Part shown: piece after piece, positions 1 through 9,147 of the stretch
Position numbering within the stretch: position 1 is the stretch's first letter
Layout of the letters: each line of letters starts with the position of its first letter
From: Thermoleophilia bacterium
GTDB lineage: Bacteria > Actinomycetota > Thermoleophilia > Gaiellales > Gaiellaceae
Assembly: GCA_025925195.1 (NCBI GenBank)
Contig: JAICLU010000005.1
Span: forward strand, 1-40,834
Length of the DNA: 40,834 bases
Direction of reading: 5' to 3'
Notes under the pieces: generated by a model
Database searches by the model: none
What the model saw: the letters and a program-made list of their open reading frames with translations, nothing else
What the model was told of the DNA's origin: nothing
Position numbers and translations under genes: made by a program

Positions 1-914
1 GCCTCGTCCTCGAAGACGCGGATGAACTCGCGGCCGATGATCTTGCGCTTCTGCTCGGGCTCCTCGACGCCGGCGAGCAGGTCGAGGAAGCGGTCCTGCG
101 CCTGCACGTGCACGAGCGGCACGTGGAAGTAGTCGCCGAAGAGCTCGACCACCTGCTCGGCCTCGTTCTTGCGCATCATCCCGTGGTCGACGAAGACGCA
201 CGTCAGCTGGTCGCCGACGGCCTTGTGCACGAGCAGCGCCGCGACCGCGGAGTCGACGCCGCCCGAGAGCGCGCACAGCACGCGGTCGCGGCCGACCTGC
301 GCGCGGATGCGCTCCACCTGCTCCTCGATCACCGCCGCCGGGGTCCACGCGGGTGGCGCGTCTGCGATCTCGTAGAGGAAGTTCTTCAGCACGCTCATCC
401 CGTGCGGGGTGTGCACGACCTCGGGATGGAACTGCACGCCGTACAGCCCGCGCTCGCGCGACTCGAACGCCGCGACCGGCGTGTTCGGAGAGGCGGCGAC
501 GACACGCGCGCCGGCAGGCGCGGCAACAACAGAGTCGCGGTGCGACATCCAGACCGTCTGCTCGGCCGGCGTGTCGTGCAGGAGTGCGGACTCCTCCGCG
601 CGGAGGTCGGTCTTGCCGAACTCGGACGCGTCGGTGCGGTCGACCCGGCCGCCGAGGTCGAGCGCCATCAGCTGCGCGCCGTAACAGATCCCGAGCGTCG
701 GGATCCCGAGCTCGAAGATGCGCGGATCGACGCGCGGCGCCCCGTCGGCGTACACCGAAGCCGGCCCGCCCGACAGGATGATCGCGTGCGGGTTGCGCGC
801 GCGGATCGCCTCGGGCGAGATCGTGTGACCGACGAGCTCGGAGTACACGCGGCACTCGCGCACTCGTCGTGCGATCAGCTGTGCGTACTGGCCGCCGAAG
901 TCCAACACGAGCAC
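1..914 (-). CDS. guaA: GMP synthase, glutamine-hydrolysing (3' end cut by window edge)
   Basis: Converts XMP to GMP using glutamine and ATP, the last step of GMP synthesis, in the cytoplasm. Reading the minus strand gives LVLDFGGQYAQLIARR at the N-terminus, the class I amidotransferase nucleophile elbow GICYGAQL, the FHPEVVHT His/Glu site, and then the ATP-pyrophosphatase P-loop SGGVDSAVAALL. The C-terminal dimerisation part lies outside the window. I chose the GTG at 914 because a GGAGG (923-927) sits 8 nt upstream; in-frame GTGs at 929 and 932 are alternatives. It lies about 43 nt downstream of the guaB stop, so the two are probably one transcript. There is no ATG start, so ATG-only gene calling would miss it. 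Confidence 0.95.
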   Translation of the reverse strand, partial: MLVLDFGGQYAQLIARRVRECRVYSELVGHTISPEAIRARNPHAIILSGGPASVYADGAPRVDPRIFELGIPTLGICYGAQLMALDLGGRVDRTDASEFGKTDLRAEESALLHDTPAEQTVWMSHRDSVVAAPAGARVVAASPNTPVAAFESRERGLYGVQFHPEVVHTPHGMSVLKNFLYEIADAPPAWTPAAVIEEQVERIRAQVGRDRVLCALSGGVDSAVAALLVHKAVGDQLTCVFVDHGMMRKNEAEQVVELFGDYFHVPLVHVQAQDRFLDLLAGVEEPEQKRKIIGREFIRVFEDE

Positions 915-957
915 CGGCCGTTCCTCCACCACGGGAAACGGGACGACGTTCGACGGC

Positions 958-2514
<1,557 letters not shown>

Positions 2515-2528
2515 TTACAGACCAGGGC

Positions 2529-2534
2529 TACCGT
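2529..2534 (+). promoter_or_regulatory. Leaderless-type -10 box before the 2541 gene
   Basis: TACCGT followed by 6 nt and then the ATG at 2541. No Shine-Dalgarno sequence is visible, so transcription probably begins at the start codon. Confidence 0.55.
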
Positions 2535-2540
2535 GCCCGC

Positions 2541-3650
2541 ATGGGCTTCCTGCTGGCCGCCGTGGCCGCCGCGGCGGCCCTCTTCACACACGCCGGGACG
2601 GCGCCGGCACCGCCGCAGACACTGCTCTCGATCTCGCACCCGGTGGCCGCGTTCGCGCAGGACGGGCAGGTCGTCGCGTGGTTCGCGCCGGGCGACGCGA
2701 GCCGGTGCAACACCGTCCATCTTCTGAAGCTCGACAACGGCGTCAACGTCGACCTGCCGTCGCAGGCGTCGCAGAACGTCACCTGTCATTTCGCCCGCAG
2801 CACCCGGCTGCCGGTCGCGCTCGCGGTGGCCCGACAGGCCGGCCGCGCGCTCTGGACGCTGCCGCAGGAGTCGCCGCTGCCGCTCGACTACCTGCTCGGT
2901 GGCGGCGTCGAGGCGAACGAGCGGGCCGAACGCCGGTTCCTCGAGATCGCGCACACGCCGCGCGGCGTCGGCCAGTGGTTCGGCGGCGTCGCAGGCGACG
3001 CCGACACACTCGTCTACGCCGTCACCTCGGTTGACTTCGCCGACGAGGGCGGCTGCCTCGCCGGGACGGCACCGTGCACGCTCGTGCGGTCGGGCGGCGG
3101 CGTCTATCGCACCGACGGCCGCGCCTCCGTCCACGTCCCCGGCACCGGCCCGGCGGTCGCGGTCGCCGCCTCGGGGGATGCCGTCGCGTACGTCGCGGCG
3201 AACCGCATCGGCGACGACGGCCGGCCGCGCGCCTCGGCCGGGCCGCCGATCGAGATCGTCGACGTCCGCAGCGGACAGGAGCTCACATCGGTTCAGCCGC
3301 AGGGCGTCCCCGCCGCGATCGCCATGTCGCCGAACGTGCTCGCCACCCTCGAGCGGACGCGGCTCGGTCTGCGCCTCGCCTGGTACGACCGCGCGACCGG
3401 CCACATCTCCGGTTCGATCCCGGTGCCGAAAGCGACGGCGCCGCAGCTGACGACGAGCGATCGGGTCGTCGTCTATCGGGTCGGCCGCGCCCTGCGCGGC
3501 GTCTCCACCGCCTCGCATCGCGTCCGGTTGCTCGCGCGCGCGGCGGCGGCTCCGATCGGCCTGTCGCTCGAGGGGACGCGGCTCGCGTGGGCCGAGAACA
3601 TCGGCCGGACGGCCCGGATCCGCGCGCTCTACGTGAGAGGGAGCGGCTGA
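2541..3650 (+). CDS. Secreted, probably beta-propeller-like protein of unknown function
   Basis: 369 residues beginning with a short hydrophobic signal-like segment (MGFLLAAVAAAAALF) and an A-P-rich cleavage region. The rest consists of repeated beta-strand-like units (for example AVAVAASGDAVAYVA, AIAMSPNVLATLE, LSLEGTRLAWAEN), the kind of spacing seen in WD40/TolB-like propellers. Cysteines in CNTVH, VTCHF, GGCLAG and PCTLV could form disulphides outside the cell. I do not recognise a named family. It is divergent from guaB, has its own -10 box, and its 3' end overlaps the convergent pfkB-type gene by 22 bp. Confidence 0.75.
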   Translation: MGFLLAAVAAAAALFTHAGTAPAPPQTLLSISHPVAAFAQDGQVVAWFAPGDASRCNTVHLLKLDNGVNVDLPSQASQNVTCHFARSTRLPVALAVARQAGRALWTLPQESPLPLDYLLGGGVEANERAERRFLEIAHTPRGVGQWFGGVAGDADTLVYAVTSVDFADEGGCLAGTAPCTLVRSGGGVYRTDGRASVHVPGTGPAVAVAASGDAVAYVAANRIGDDGRPRASAGPPIEIVDVRSGQELTSVQPQGVPAAIAMSPNVLATLERTRLGLRLAWYDRATGHISGSIPVPKATAPQLTTSDRVVVYRVGRALRGVSTASHRVRLLARAAAAPIGLSLEGTRLAWAENIGRTARIRALYVRGSG

Positions 3651-4585
3651 AGCTCCTCGAGCCGGACGGCCGCGGCGAGCCGTGACGCCTCGCGCGGGTC
3701 GAACCGCCCCGGCCCCAGCTCGAGCACGGACGCGGCCGCACAGCCGACGCCCTGCGCGAGCGCATCCTCGAGCGACCGCCCGGACGAGCGCGCCGCGAGG
3801 AAACCGGCGAGCAGCACGTCGCCGGCTCCGACCGCGGCAACGGGGTCGACGCGATCGGTGACGGCACGGAAGCGGCGCGTCGCCCGGTCCTCGCGGAACG
3901 CGGCGAAACACGCGGTCTCCTGCGTGATCAGCACGTTGCGCGCGCCGAGCTCGACGATCGCGTCGAGCGCCATCCGGAAGTCCTCGTCGTCCTCGAACTC
4001 CTGGCCGACGAGGCTCTCCGCCTCGCGCTGGTTCGGCGAGACGATGTACGGCTCCGCGTCGACGCCGTGCCGCAGCGGCTCGCCCTCGGTGTCGAGCACG
4101 CACATGACGCCGCGGCGGTTCAGGTCGCGGATCGCCTCGGCGTAGAAGTCGTCCGGGACGTCGCGCGGCAGCGAGCCGGAGAACACGACGTACGTGGCGA
4201 CCCGCGCGAGGTAGCGCAGCTTGTCGAACAGCATGTCGAGCTCCTCGGGCCGCACGGCCGGGCCCCACTCGTAGATCTCGCTCAGCGTGCCTGCGGTCGG
4301 GTCGACGACGGCCGACGACGTGCGCGACTCGTCGTGGATGCGGACGAAGTCGTTCAGCAGCGCCTCGTACGCGAGCTCCTCGATGATCCTGTCCCCCGTC
4401 CGCCCGCCCGCGAGGCCCGTCGAGATGACCGGCGCGTCGAGCCGCTTGAGCGCCCGCGCGACGTTGATCCCCTTGCCGCCGGCGGAGGTCAGGCTCGCGC
4501 TGGCGCGATGCCGGTGGCCGGGCTGGAAGTTCGGCACCGTGAGGGTGCGGTCGATCGCAGCGTTGAGGGTGACCGTGACGATCAA
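3629..4585 (-). CDS. fruK: PfkB-family sugar kinase, probably 1-phosphofructokinase
   Basis: Likely phosphorylates fructose 1-phosphate (or another sugar phosphate such as tagatose 6-phosphate) with ATP. The 318-residue protein starts IVTVTLNAAIDRTL, the signature N-terminus of the 1-phosphofructokinase/LacC branch. It has the PfkB substrate loop SAGGKGINVARAL, FSGSLP, and the C-terminal PfkB signature with the catalytic Asp in AAVGAGDVLLAGFLA. The start is the TTG at 4585, which overlaps the TGA of the preceding carboxypeptidase gene as TTGA, indicating translational coupling. No PTS or fru regulator gene is nearby, so the exact substrate is inferred from similarity only. Confidence 0.85.
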   Translation of the reverse strand: MIVTVTLNAAIDRTLTVPNFQPGHRHRASASLTSAGGKGINVARALKRLDAPVISTGLAGGRTGDRIIEELAYEALLNDFVRIHDESRTSSAVVDPTAGTLSEIYEWGPAVRPEELDMLFDKLRYLARVATYVVFSGSLPRDVPDDFYAEAIRDLNRRGVMCVLDTEGEPLRHGVDAEPYIVSPNQREAESLVGQEFEDDEDFRMALDAIVELGARNVLITQETACFAAFREDRATRRFRAVTDRVDPVAAVGAGDVLLAGFLAARSSGRSLEDALAQGVGCAAASVLELGPGRFDPREASRLAAAVRLEELQPLPLT

Positions 4586-5700
4586 AAGATTCCAGCCAGA
4601 TGATGCATGGTCCGGCCGGCGTACCAGCCGAGCCGTGCCGCGGCCCCGGGCTTCGCGACCGCTCGCCCCGCCAGCAAGAGCCTCGAACCGAGCAATTTCC
4701 GGCCCCGCCAGATCTCGACGCGTCCGACCGGCTGCCCGAGCCGTAGCGGCAACTGCACGGCCGCCGGGGCGACGATCCGCTCGAGGAGCGGCTTCCCGAC
4801 GCGCACGACCTGCCGCAGCGGCTTCCTCGCGACGAGCGGCACCGGCTGCCGTCCGTACGGCGCGGCCGCCCACGCGTACGTCCTGGCCCGGATGAGCTGG
4901 ACGGCCTTGTACTCCGAGACGCCCCACGACAGGAGCCGTGCGAGGTCGGCGTTCCGCTGCGACCGGGTCGGGCTGCCGAGCACCACCGCATAGATCGTGT
5001 AGCCCGGTCGCCGCGCTGCGGCGACCTCGCACCAGCCGGCGTCGTCCGTGTGTCCCGTCTTCACGCCGATCAGCCCCGGGAAGACGCCGAGCAGGTCGTT
5101 CCAGGTGTGCACGGTCACCGTCCCGTCCTCGATCGTGTCGCTTCGCTTCGCGACGATCTCCCGGACGACCGGCAGGCGCATCGCGATGCGCGCGAGTGTG
5201 GCGACGTCGCGCGCGCTCGACACGTGGCCGGGCGCGTCCAGGCCGTCGGGCCGGACGAAATGCGTGTCGCGCAGGCCCAGCTCTCGCGCCCGCACGTTCA
5301 TCCAGCCGACGAAGCGCGGAATGTCCCCGCCCGCGGCGGCCGCCGCGAGCGCGTCGGCCGCGTCGTTCGCGCTCTGGATCAGCGCTCCCTCGAGCAGGTC
5401 GTGCACGGTGATGCGCTGTCCTGCGCGCAACGGAATCCGCGACTCACCCACCGCCGCGGCCTGTGCGGTCACCGTGACGACGTCGTCTGGGCGCAGACGG
5501 CGGAGCGCGACGATCACCGTCATCAGCTTCGTGATGCTCGCGATCGGCACGCTCGCGCGCGCGTTGTGCGCGACGAGGACGTCGCCGTTCGACGCGTTGA
5601 CGACGTACCAGGCACGCGCGTCCGTGAGGCGCGGCGTGGCGGCGTGGGCCACGGCGGGGAGCACGAGCGCGAGCGCGACAGCGGCGAGCAGCCGGCGCAT
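4582..5700 (-). CDS. D-alanyl-D-alanine carboxypeptidase (serine-type, peptidase S11)
   Basis: Trims the terminal D-Ala from peptidoglycan stem peptides outside the membrane. A signal peptide is present (residues 1-21, ending AHA). The three penicillin-binding motifs are in order: SITK with Ser55 and Lys58, SAN at 110-112, and KTG at 214-216. The C-terminal part resembles the beta-sandwich of PBP5-type enzymes. 372 residues, normal length. It follows a LysM wall-binding protein (stop 5712) and is coupled to the downstream sugar kinase by a TTGA overlap. A TAGCCT hexamer lies 8 nt before the ATG and uses the LysM gene's TAG stop. Confidence 0.92.
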   Translation of the reverse strand: MRRLLAAVALALVLPAVAHAATPRLTDARAWYVVNASNGDVLVAHNARASVPIASITKLMTVIVALRRLRPDDVVTVTAQAAAVGESRIPLRAGQRITVHDLLEGALIQSANDAADALAAAAAGGDIPRFVGWMNVRARELGLRDTHFVRPDGLDAPGHVSSARDVATLARIAMRLPVVREIVAKRSDTIEDGTVTVHTWNDLLGVFPGLIGVKTGHTDDAGWCEVAAARRPGYTIYAVVLGSPTRSQRNADLARLLSWGVSEYKAVQLIRARTYAWAAAPYGRQPVPLVARKPLRQVVRVGKPLLERIVAPAAVQLPLRLGQPVGRVEIWRGRKLLGSRLLLAGRAVAKPGAAARLGWYAGRTMHHLAGIF

Positions 5701-5708
5701 CGCACGGG

Positions 5709-5714
5709 AGGCTA
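5709..5714 (-). promoter_or_regulatory. Possible -10 box of the carboxypeptidase gene, built on a stop codon
   Basis: TAGCCT on the minus strand, 8 nt before the ATG at 5700. The TAG is the stop codon of the LysM gene. The spacer is one base longer than at the stricter examples in this window. Confidence 0.35.
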
Positions 5715-6062
5715 CTTCACGCGGAGCTTCTGTCCGACCTGGAGCGAGTTCGAGCTCACGCCCGGGTTGAGCGCCTGCAGCTGCTCGATCGAGATCCCCT
5801 GCCTCGCCGCGATCGAGCCGAAGGTGTCGCCGGTCTGCACCGTCGTGTAGACGCGCTTCTTCCCGCCGGGATGGTGCGGGCGCGTCTTCGTGGTTCCGGT
5901 GGGCGTGACGGCACGGGTGTCGGCCGGGACAGGGAGGTTCTTCGAGTGCCCGTTGAGCGCCGAATGGACGAGCAGTACGGCGATCGTCACCGCGGCCAGG
6001 AACGCCGCGGGCGCGCCCCAGTGCGCCCAGCCGGCCGGCTGCTTACGCCGCCTGCGAGACAT
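5712..6062 (-). CDS. Membrane-anchored LysM-domain protein
   Basis: 116 residues: a basic N-terminus (MSRRRRKQ), one transmembrane segment at about 18-36, a Pro/Thr-rich linker, and a single LysM domain at about 71-115 (YTTVQTGDTFGSIAARQGIS ... LNPGV ... LQVGQKLRVK). LysM domains bind N-acetylglucosamine-containing glycans, so this probably tethers the membrane to peptidoglycan or senses wall material. The ATG lies inside the 3' end of pyrF (20 bp overlap), and the D,D-carboxypeptidase gene follows 11 nt after the stop, which supports a wall-related role. Confidence 0.85.
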   Translation of the reverse strand: MSRRRRKQPAGWAHWGAPAAFLAAVTIAVLLVHSALNGHSKNLPVPADTRAVTPTGTTKTRPHHPGGKKRVYTTVQTGDTFGSIAARQGISIEQLQALNPGVSSNSLQVGQKLRVK

Positions 6063-6843
6063 CCCAGATCTCGCGCGCCAGCCGCTCCGCCTCGGCGCCG
6101 GGGTCGTCGGCGAAGATCACCGACCGCGACGCGGAGACGAGCCCACCCGCCGGCCCGTTCGCGAATGCCGCCGCGACGTCGGCCGCGGTGGCGCCCTGCG
6201 CGCCGACGCCGGGCAGCAGGAGCGGCGCCCGCGGCAGCAGCGCCCGGGCCTCGGCGACCTCCTGCGGATACGTCGCGCCGACGACCGCGCCGACCGACGA
6301 GAGGCCGCGCTCGCCGACGAGGTCCGACCCCCAGCGGTCGACGAGCTCGGCAACGCGCTCCCAGACGCGGCGGCCATCCTCGAGCCGGACGTCCTGCAGG
6401 TCGCCGCTGCCCGGGTTCGACGTCTTGACGAGCACGAAGATCCCGGCGCCGCGGCGGCACGCGTCGAGGAACGGCTCGACGGCGTCGCCGCCGAGGTAGG
6501 GATTGACCGTCGCCGCGTCGGCGTGCGGCGTGAACGCCGCGGCGTAGGCGGCGGCCGTCGAGCCGATGTCGCCGCGCTTGACGTCGGCGATCACGAGCAG
6601 CCCGGCGTCGCGGGCGTACGCGCAGGCGGCCTCGAACGACCGGACGCCTTGCCAGCCGCGCGCCTCGAAGAACGCCGACTGCGGCTTCACCGCGACCGCG
6701 TGCGGGGCCACGGCGTCGATGATCCCGCGGCAGAAGGCGTCGACGTCCCTGACGCGGTCGGGGAAGGGATCGAGGCCGACGACGAGCTGGCTGCGCTTGC
6801 GCTCGACGGCCTCGGCGAGCCGATCCGAGAAGGTGTCCGTCAG
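6043..6843 (-). CDS. pyrF: Orotidine 5'-phosphate decarboxylase, apparently with a CTG start
   Basis: Decarboxylates OMP to UMP, the last step of de novo pyrimidine synthesis. The motif VVGLDPFPDR near residue 21 (substrate-binding Asp25), the Lys of AVKPQSAFFE, and the catalytic VIADVKRGDIGST all match the larger (about 270 residue) PyrF group. Upstream of the in-frame GTG at 6711 the frame is clearly coding, because GLDP lies there. It is open only back to the HU stop at 6855 and contains no ATG, GTG or TTG. The only plausible start is the CTG at 6843, 9 nt after the HU stop. An error in the sequence or an unusual start are both possible. Confidence 0.88.
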   Translation of the reverse strand: MTDTFSDRLAEAVERKRSQLVVGLDPFPDRVRDVDAFCRGIIDAVAPHAVAVKPQSAFFEARGWQGVRSFEAACAYARDAGLLVIADVKRGDIGSTAAAYAAAFTPHADAATVNPYLGGDAVEPFLDACRRGAGIFVLVKTSNPGSGDLQDVRLEDGRRVWERVAELVDRWGSDLVGERGLSSVGAVVGATYPQEVAEARALLPRAPLLLPGVGAQGATAADVAAAFANGPAGGLVSASRSVIFADDPGAEAERLAREIWDVSQAA

Positions 6844-6852
6844 GACAGCTTG

Positions 6853-7134
6853 TCAGCTCTGCTTGACGGCGGACTTCAGCGAGCTGCCGGCGGAGAACTT
6901 CGGCACCCGGGCGGCCGGGATCTGGACCTTTTCGCCGGGGTTGCGCGGATTGACGCCCTCGCGGGCAGCGCGCTGCTGCGTCGTGAACTTCCCGAAGCCG
7001 GTGAAGCTGACCTCGCCGCCGCGCTTGAGGGTGTCCGTGATCGTGTCGAGGAAGGCGTCGACCGCCTTGCCTGCGTCGCGCGACGTGAGCTGGCTGCGGC
7101 GGGCGACCTCGGAAACGAATTCCTGCTTCGTCAT
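6853..7134 (-). CDS. HU-family DNA-binding protein
   Basis: Small basic histone-like protein (93 residues) that bends and compacts DNA as a dimer. MTKQEFVSEVA starts the helical dimerisation domain; GEVSFTGFGKF is the conserved turn before the beta arms; NPRNPGEKVQIPA is the DNA-intercalating arm signature with its Pro. It sits between pyrE and pyrF but has its own leaderless-type -10 box (TAGGGT, 7142-7147), consistent with the high separate expression expected for HU. Confidence 0.95.
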   Translation of the reverse strand: MTKQEFVSEVARRSQLTSRDAGKAVDAFLDTITDTLKRGGEVSFTGFGKFTTQQRAAREGVNPRNPGEKVQIPAARVPKFSAGSSLKSAVKQS

Positions 7135-7141
7135 CTGCTGG

Positions 7142-7147
7142 ACCCTA
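7142..7147 (-). promoter_or_regulatory. Leaderless-type -10 box of HU, overlapping the pyrE stop
   Basis: TAGGGT on the minus strand, 7 nt before the ATG at 7134. Its TAG is the pyrE stop codon. Confidence 0.5.
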
Positions 7148-7669
7148 TCGCAGCAGCTCGCTCGCGCGAAAGAGCGGCCGCAACCGGACGGCCTGGCGTG
7201 CGAGCGCGTCGGCGCCGCCCTCTTCGCGGTCGACGACGCACACAGCCGTGTGGACGACGACGCCCGCGTTGCGGAGCGCCTCGACCGAGTCGAGCAGCGC
7301 GCCGCCCGAGGTGACGACGTCCTCGACGAGGCAGACGCACTCCCCGGGCTCGAACGGGCCCTCGATCCGCTTCGTCGTTCCGTACTCCTTCGCGGCCTTG
7401 CGGACGATGAGGAACGGCAGCCCGGACGCGAGCGAGGCCGATGCGGCGAGCGCGACCGCGCCGAGCTCCGGCCCTGCGAGCCGCGTCGCGTCGGCGGCAT
7501 GCTCGCGCACGACGCCGGCGATCCGCTCTCCCAACGGGCGCAGCAGCTCGGGCCGTGTCTCGAAGCGGTACTTGTCGAGGTAGTACTTGGACCGCTTGCC
7601 CGACCGGAGGACGAAGTCGCCCTCGAGATACGCGTGCTCGACGAGCGCTGCCGCGAGCTCGTCGCTCAC
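7145..7669 (-). CDS. pyrE: Orotate phosphoribosyltransferase
   Basis: Joins orotate and PRPP to make OMP, the substrate of PyrF encoded just downstream. The type I phosphoribosyltransferase signature CLVEDVVTSGGAL (about 113-125) is intact, as are the FVLRSGKRSKYYLDKY N-terminal segment and the flexible-loop region KEYGTTKR. 174 residues, within the family range. The GTG start overlaps the stop of the preceding 73-residue gene as GTGA. It forms a chain with the two small genes upstream, while HU downstream seems to have its own promoter. Confidence 0.93.
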   Translation of the reverse strand: MSDELAAALVEHAYLEGDFVLRSGKRSKYYLDKYRFETRPELLRPLGERIAGVVREHAADATRLAGPELGAVALAASASLASGLPFLIVRKAAKEYGTTKRIEGPFEPGECVCLVEDVVTSGGALLDSVEALRNAGVVVHTAVCVVDREEGGADALARQAVRLRPLFRASELLR

Positions 7670-7887
7670 TGCTGCCGGCTGGTCTGGCGTGCGGCGCGGA
7701 GCGCGTCGCGGGCCGGCTGCAGCAGCGAGTCGGCCTCAGGCGAGCCGTCGACGTACGAGATCATCGAACCGTCGTCGAAGTAGACCTCGACGCGGTCGCG
7801 GCGCTTGCCGAACGACCGGCGCAGGACGACGCTGCCGGCGAGGATGCCGGCGCCGAAGCCGAGGACAGCGAGGAGCCTACGCTTCAT
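7666..7887 (-). CDS. Small membrane-anchored protein of unknown function
   Basis: 73 residues: MKRRLLAVLGFGAGILAGSVVL forms one N-terminal membrane segment. A short soluble part follows (RDRVEVYFDDGSMISYVDGS) and then a basic Ala/Arg-rich tail. It overlaps its upstream neighbour by 11 nt and pyrE by 4 nt, so it is co-translated with them. Not recognised as a named family; orientation with the tail in the cytoplasm is a guess. Confidence 0.7.
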   Translation of the reverse strand: MKRRLLAVLGFGAGILAGSVVLRRSFGKRRDRVEVYFDDGSMISYVDGSPEADSLLQPARDALRAARQTSRQQ

Positions 7888-8278
7888 CGTCGGCCGCCTT
7901 CTTCCGTGGGCGCTTCGCCTTCGGCTTCTCCGCGTCGGGCTCCGGAGCCGAGTCTCGCAGGCAGGACTTGAGGTCGTAGAAGACGAGACCGACCGTCGGA
8001 TTCGCCACCGAGGTTGCGGCGATCAGCCGCTCGCCCTCGCGGACGACGAACACGCAGCCGTCGGCAAGCGCCGCCTCGACCTGCGTCACGGTCGTGCCGT
8101 CGCTGCGAGATGCGTCGGCGCGCTCGAGGAGCCGGGCCGCGCCGTCGGCGAGCGCGCCGGCGGCGGCCTCGTCCGGGAGGGTGGAGCCCTGCACCGAGCC
8201 GTCGGCGTCGAAGAGGACGGCCGCCTCGATCTGCGACGAGATCTCGGTCAGATCGGCGAGTGCCTGCTGCACGTCCAT
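7877..8278 (-). CDS. Roadblock/LC7-like small protein with basic tail
   Basis: 133 residues. The first about 105 residues read like a Roadblock/LC7 fold: a helix with ALADLTEISSQIEAAVLFDADG, a strand QGSTLP, a second long helix, then strands VTQVEAAL, CVFVVREGERLIAATS and TVGLVFYDLK. The C-terminus is a Lys/Ala/Pro-rich tail (KPKAKRPRKKAADDEA). In other bacteria such proteins are partners of small GTPases or sensors, but no GTPase gene is nearby. It heads the pyrE operon and has an extended -10-like block upstream. Family assignment is from fold-like pattern only. Confidence 0.65.
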   Translation of the reverse strand: MDVQQALADLTEISSQIEAAVLFDADGSVQGSTLPDEAAAGALADGAARLLERADASRSDGTTVTQVEAALADGCVFVVREGERLIAATSVANPTVGLVFYDLKSCLRDSAPEPDAEKPKAKRPRKKAADDEA

Positions 8279-8284
8279 CGAGCC

Positions 8285-8301
8285 GCAGGCTAACAGCCTG
8301 C
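8285..8301. repeat. Perfect 7-bp inverted repeat between divergent genes
   Basis: GCAGGCT-AAC-AGCCTGC, lying between the start codons at 8278 (minus) and 8314 (plus). It covers the probable minus-strand -10 (TAGCCT, 8287-8292), so it could be an operator or a symmetric bidirectional promoter core. Confidence 0.55.
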
Positions 8302-8313
8302 GAAACTCCGCCG

Positions 8314-9147
8314 GTGCGTCTTCGCAAGCGGCAGCTCGTCCTCAAGTTCTTCTCGGACCGCGGTACGCACCTCGCGGCGATGGTCGCGTACTACGCGCTC
8401 CTCTCGTTCGTCCCGCTGACGTTCCTCGCGCTCGCGTTGCTCGGCCTCGTGCACCGGGCGGACGCGTCGGATTTCCTCGTCAGAGAGCTCTCGCGCGCCT
8501 TCCCGTCGACGTCGCTCGACAGCATCCTCAAGCTCGTCCACCAGGTGCAGGACAACGCGGCGACACTCGGGATCATCGGCGGCGTCGCGCTGCTCTGGTC
8601 GTCGCTGTCGCTCTTCAGCGCGCTCGAGTCGGCCTTCAACATCGTCTACGGCCTGCCGAACCGGTCGTTCCTGCGCGGCAAGGCACTCGCCGCGACGCTG
8701 ATGGTGGCCACGATCACGACGCTCTTCGCAAGCCTGGTCGTCGGCGCGGTGGGGGTCGAGGTCGTGAAGCGGTATGCGCCCGGCGTGGCGGGCAACTCCG
8801 TCGTCGCGTACATCCTCTCGATCGCCGTCTCCGTGGTCGGCGTCTTCCTGTTCCTCCTTGCGGTGTACCGGCTCCTGCCGACGGCCGACGTGACGCTGAG
8901 GGACGCGCTCCCCGGGGCGATCGCGGCGTCGATCGTCCTCGAGGCGTCGTTCCAGGTGGTGCCGGTCTTCGTCCGGCTCGCCGCGGTCAATCCGGTTCTG
9001 CGCGCACTTGGCGGCCCCGCGATCCTGCTGCTCTGGCTCTACGTGATGGCGAACGTCATCGTGCTCGGCGCCGAGCTCAACTGGTGGCGGTCGCGACGGA
9101 GCGAGCTACGCGCCGAGCAGCCGCCGCCGCTCGAGGGCCTCGCGTAG
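8314..9147 (+). CDS. YihY/virulence factor BrkB family membrane protein
   Basis: 277 residues from the GTG at 8314. Six predicted membrane helices, with the family's typical segments: HLAAMVAYYALLSFVPLTFLAL near the N-terminus, LGIIGGVALLWSSLSLFSALESAFNIVY, and GPAILLLWLYVMANVIVLGAELN before a short charged C-terminus. The family is an inner-membrane protein of poorly known role, once misnamed RNase BN. A GAAACT hexamer 6 nt upstream of the GTG could be a weak -10. The 3' end overlaps the convergent rdgB gene by 42 bp. Confidence 0.88.
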   Translation: MRLRKRQLVLKFFSDRGTHLAAMVAYYALLSFVPLTFLALALLGLVHRADASDFLVRELSRAFPSTSLDSILKLVHQVQDNAATLGIIGGVALLWSSLSLFSALESAFNIVYGLPNRSFLRGKALAATLMVATITTLFASLVVGAVGVEVVKRYAPGVAGNSVVAYILSIAVSVVGVFLFLLAVYRLLPTADVTLRDALPGAIAASIVLEASFQVVPVFVRLAAVNPVLRALGGPAILLLWLYVMANVIVLGAELNWWRSRRSELRAEQPPPLEGLA

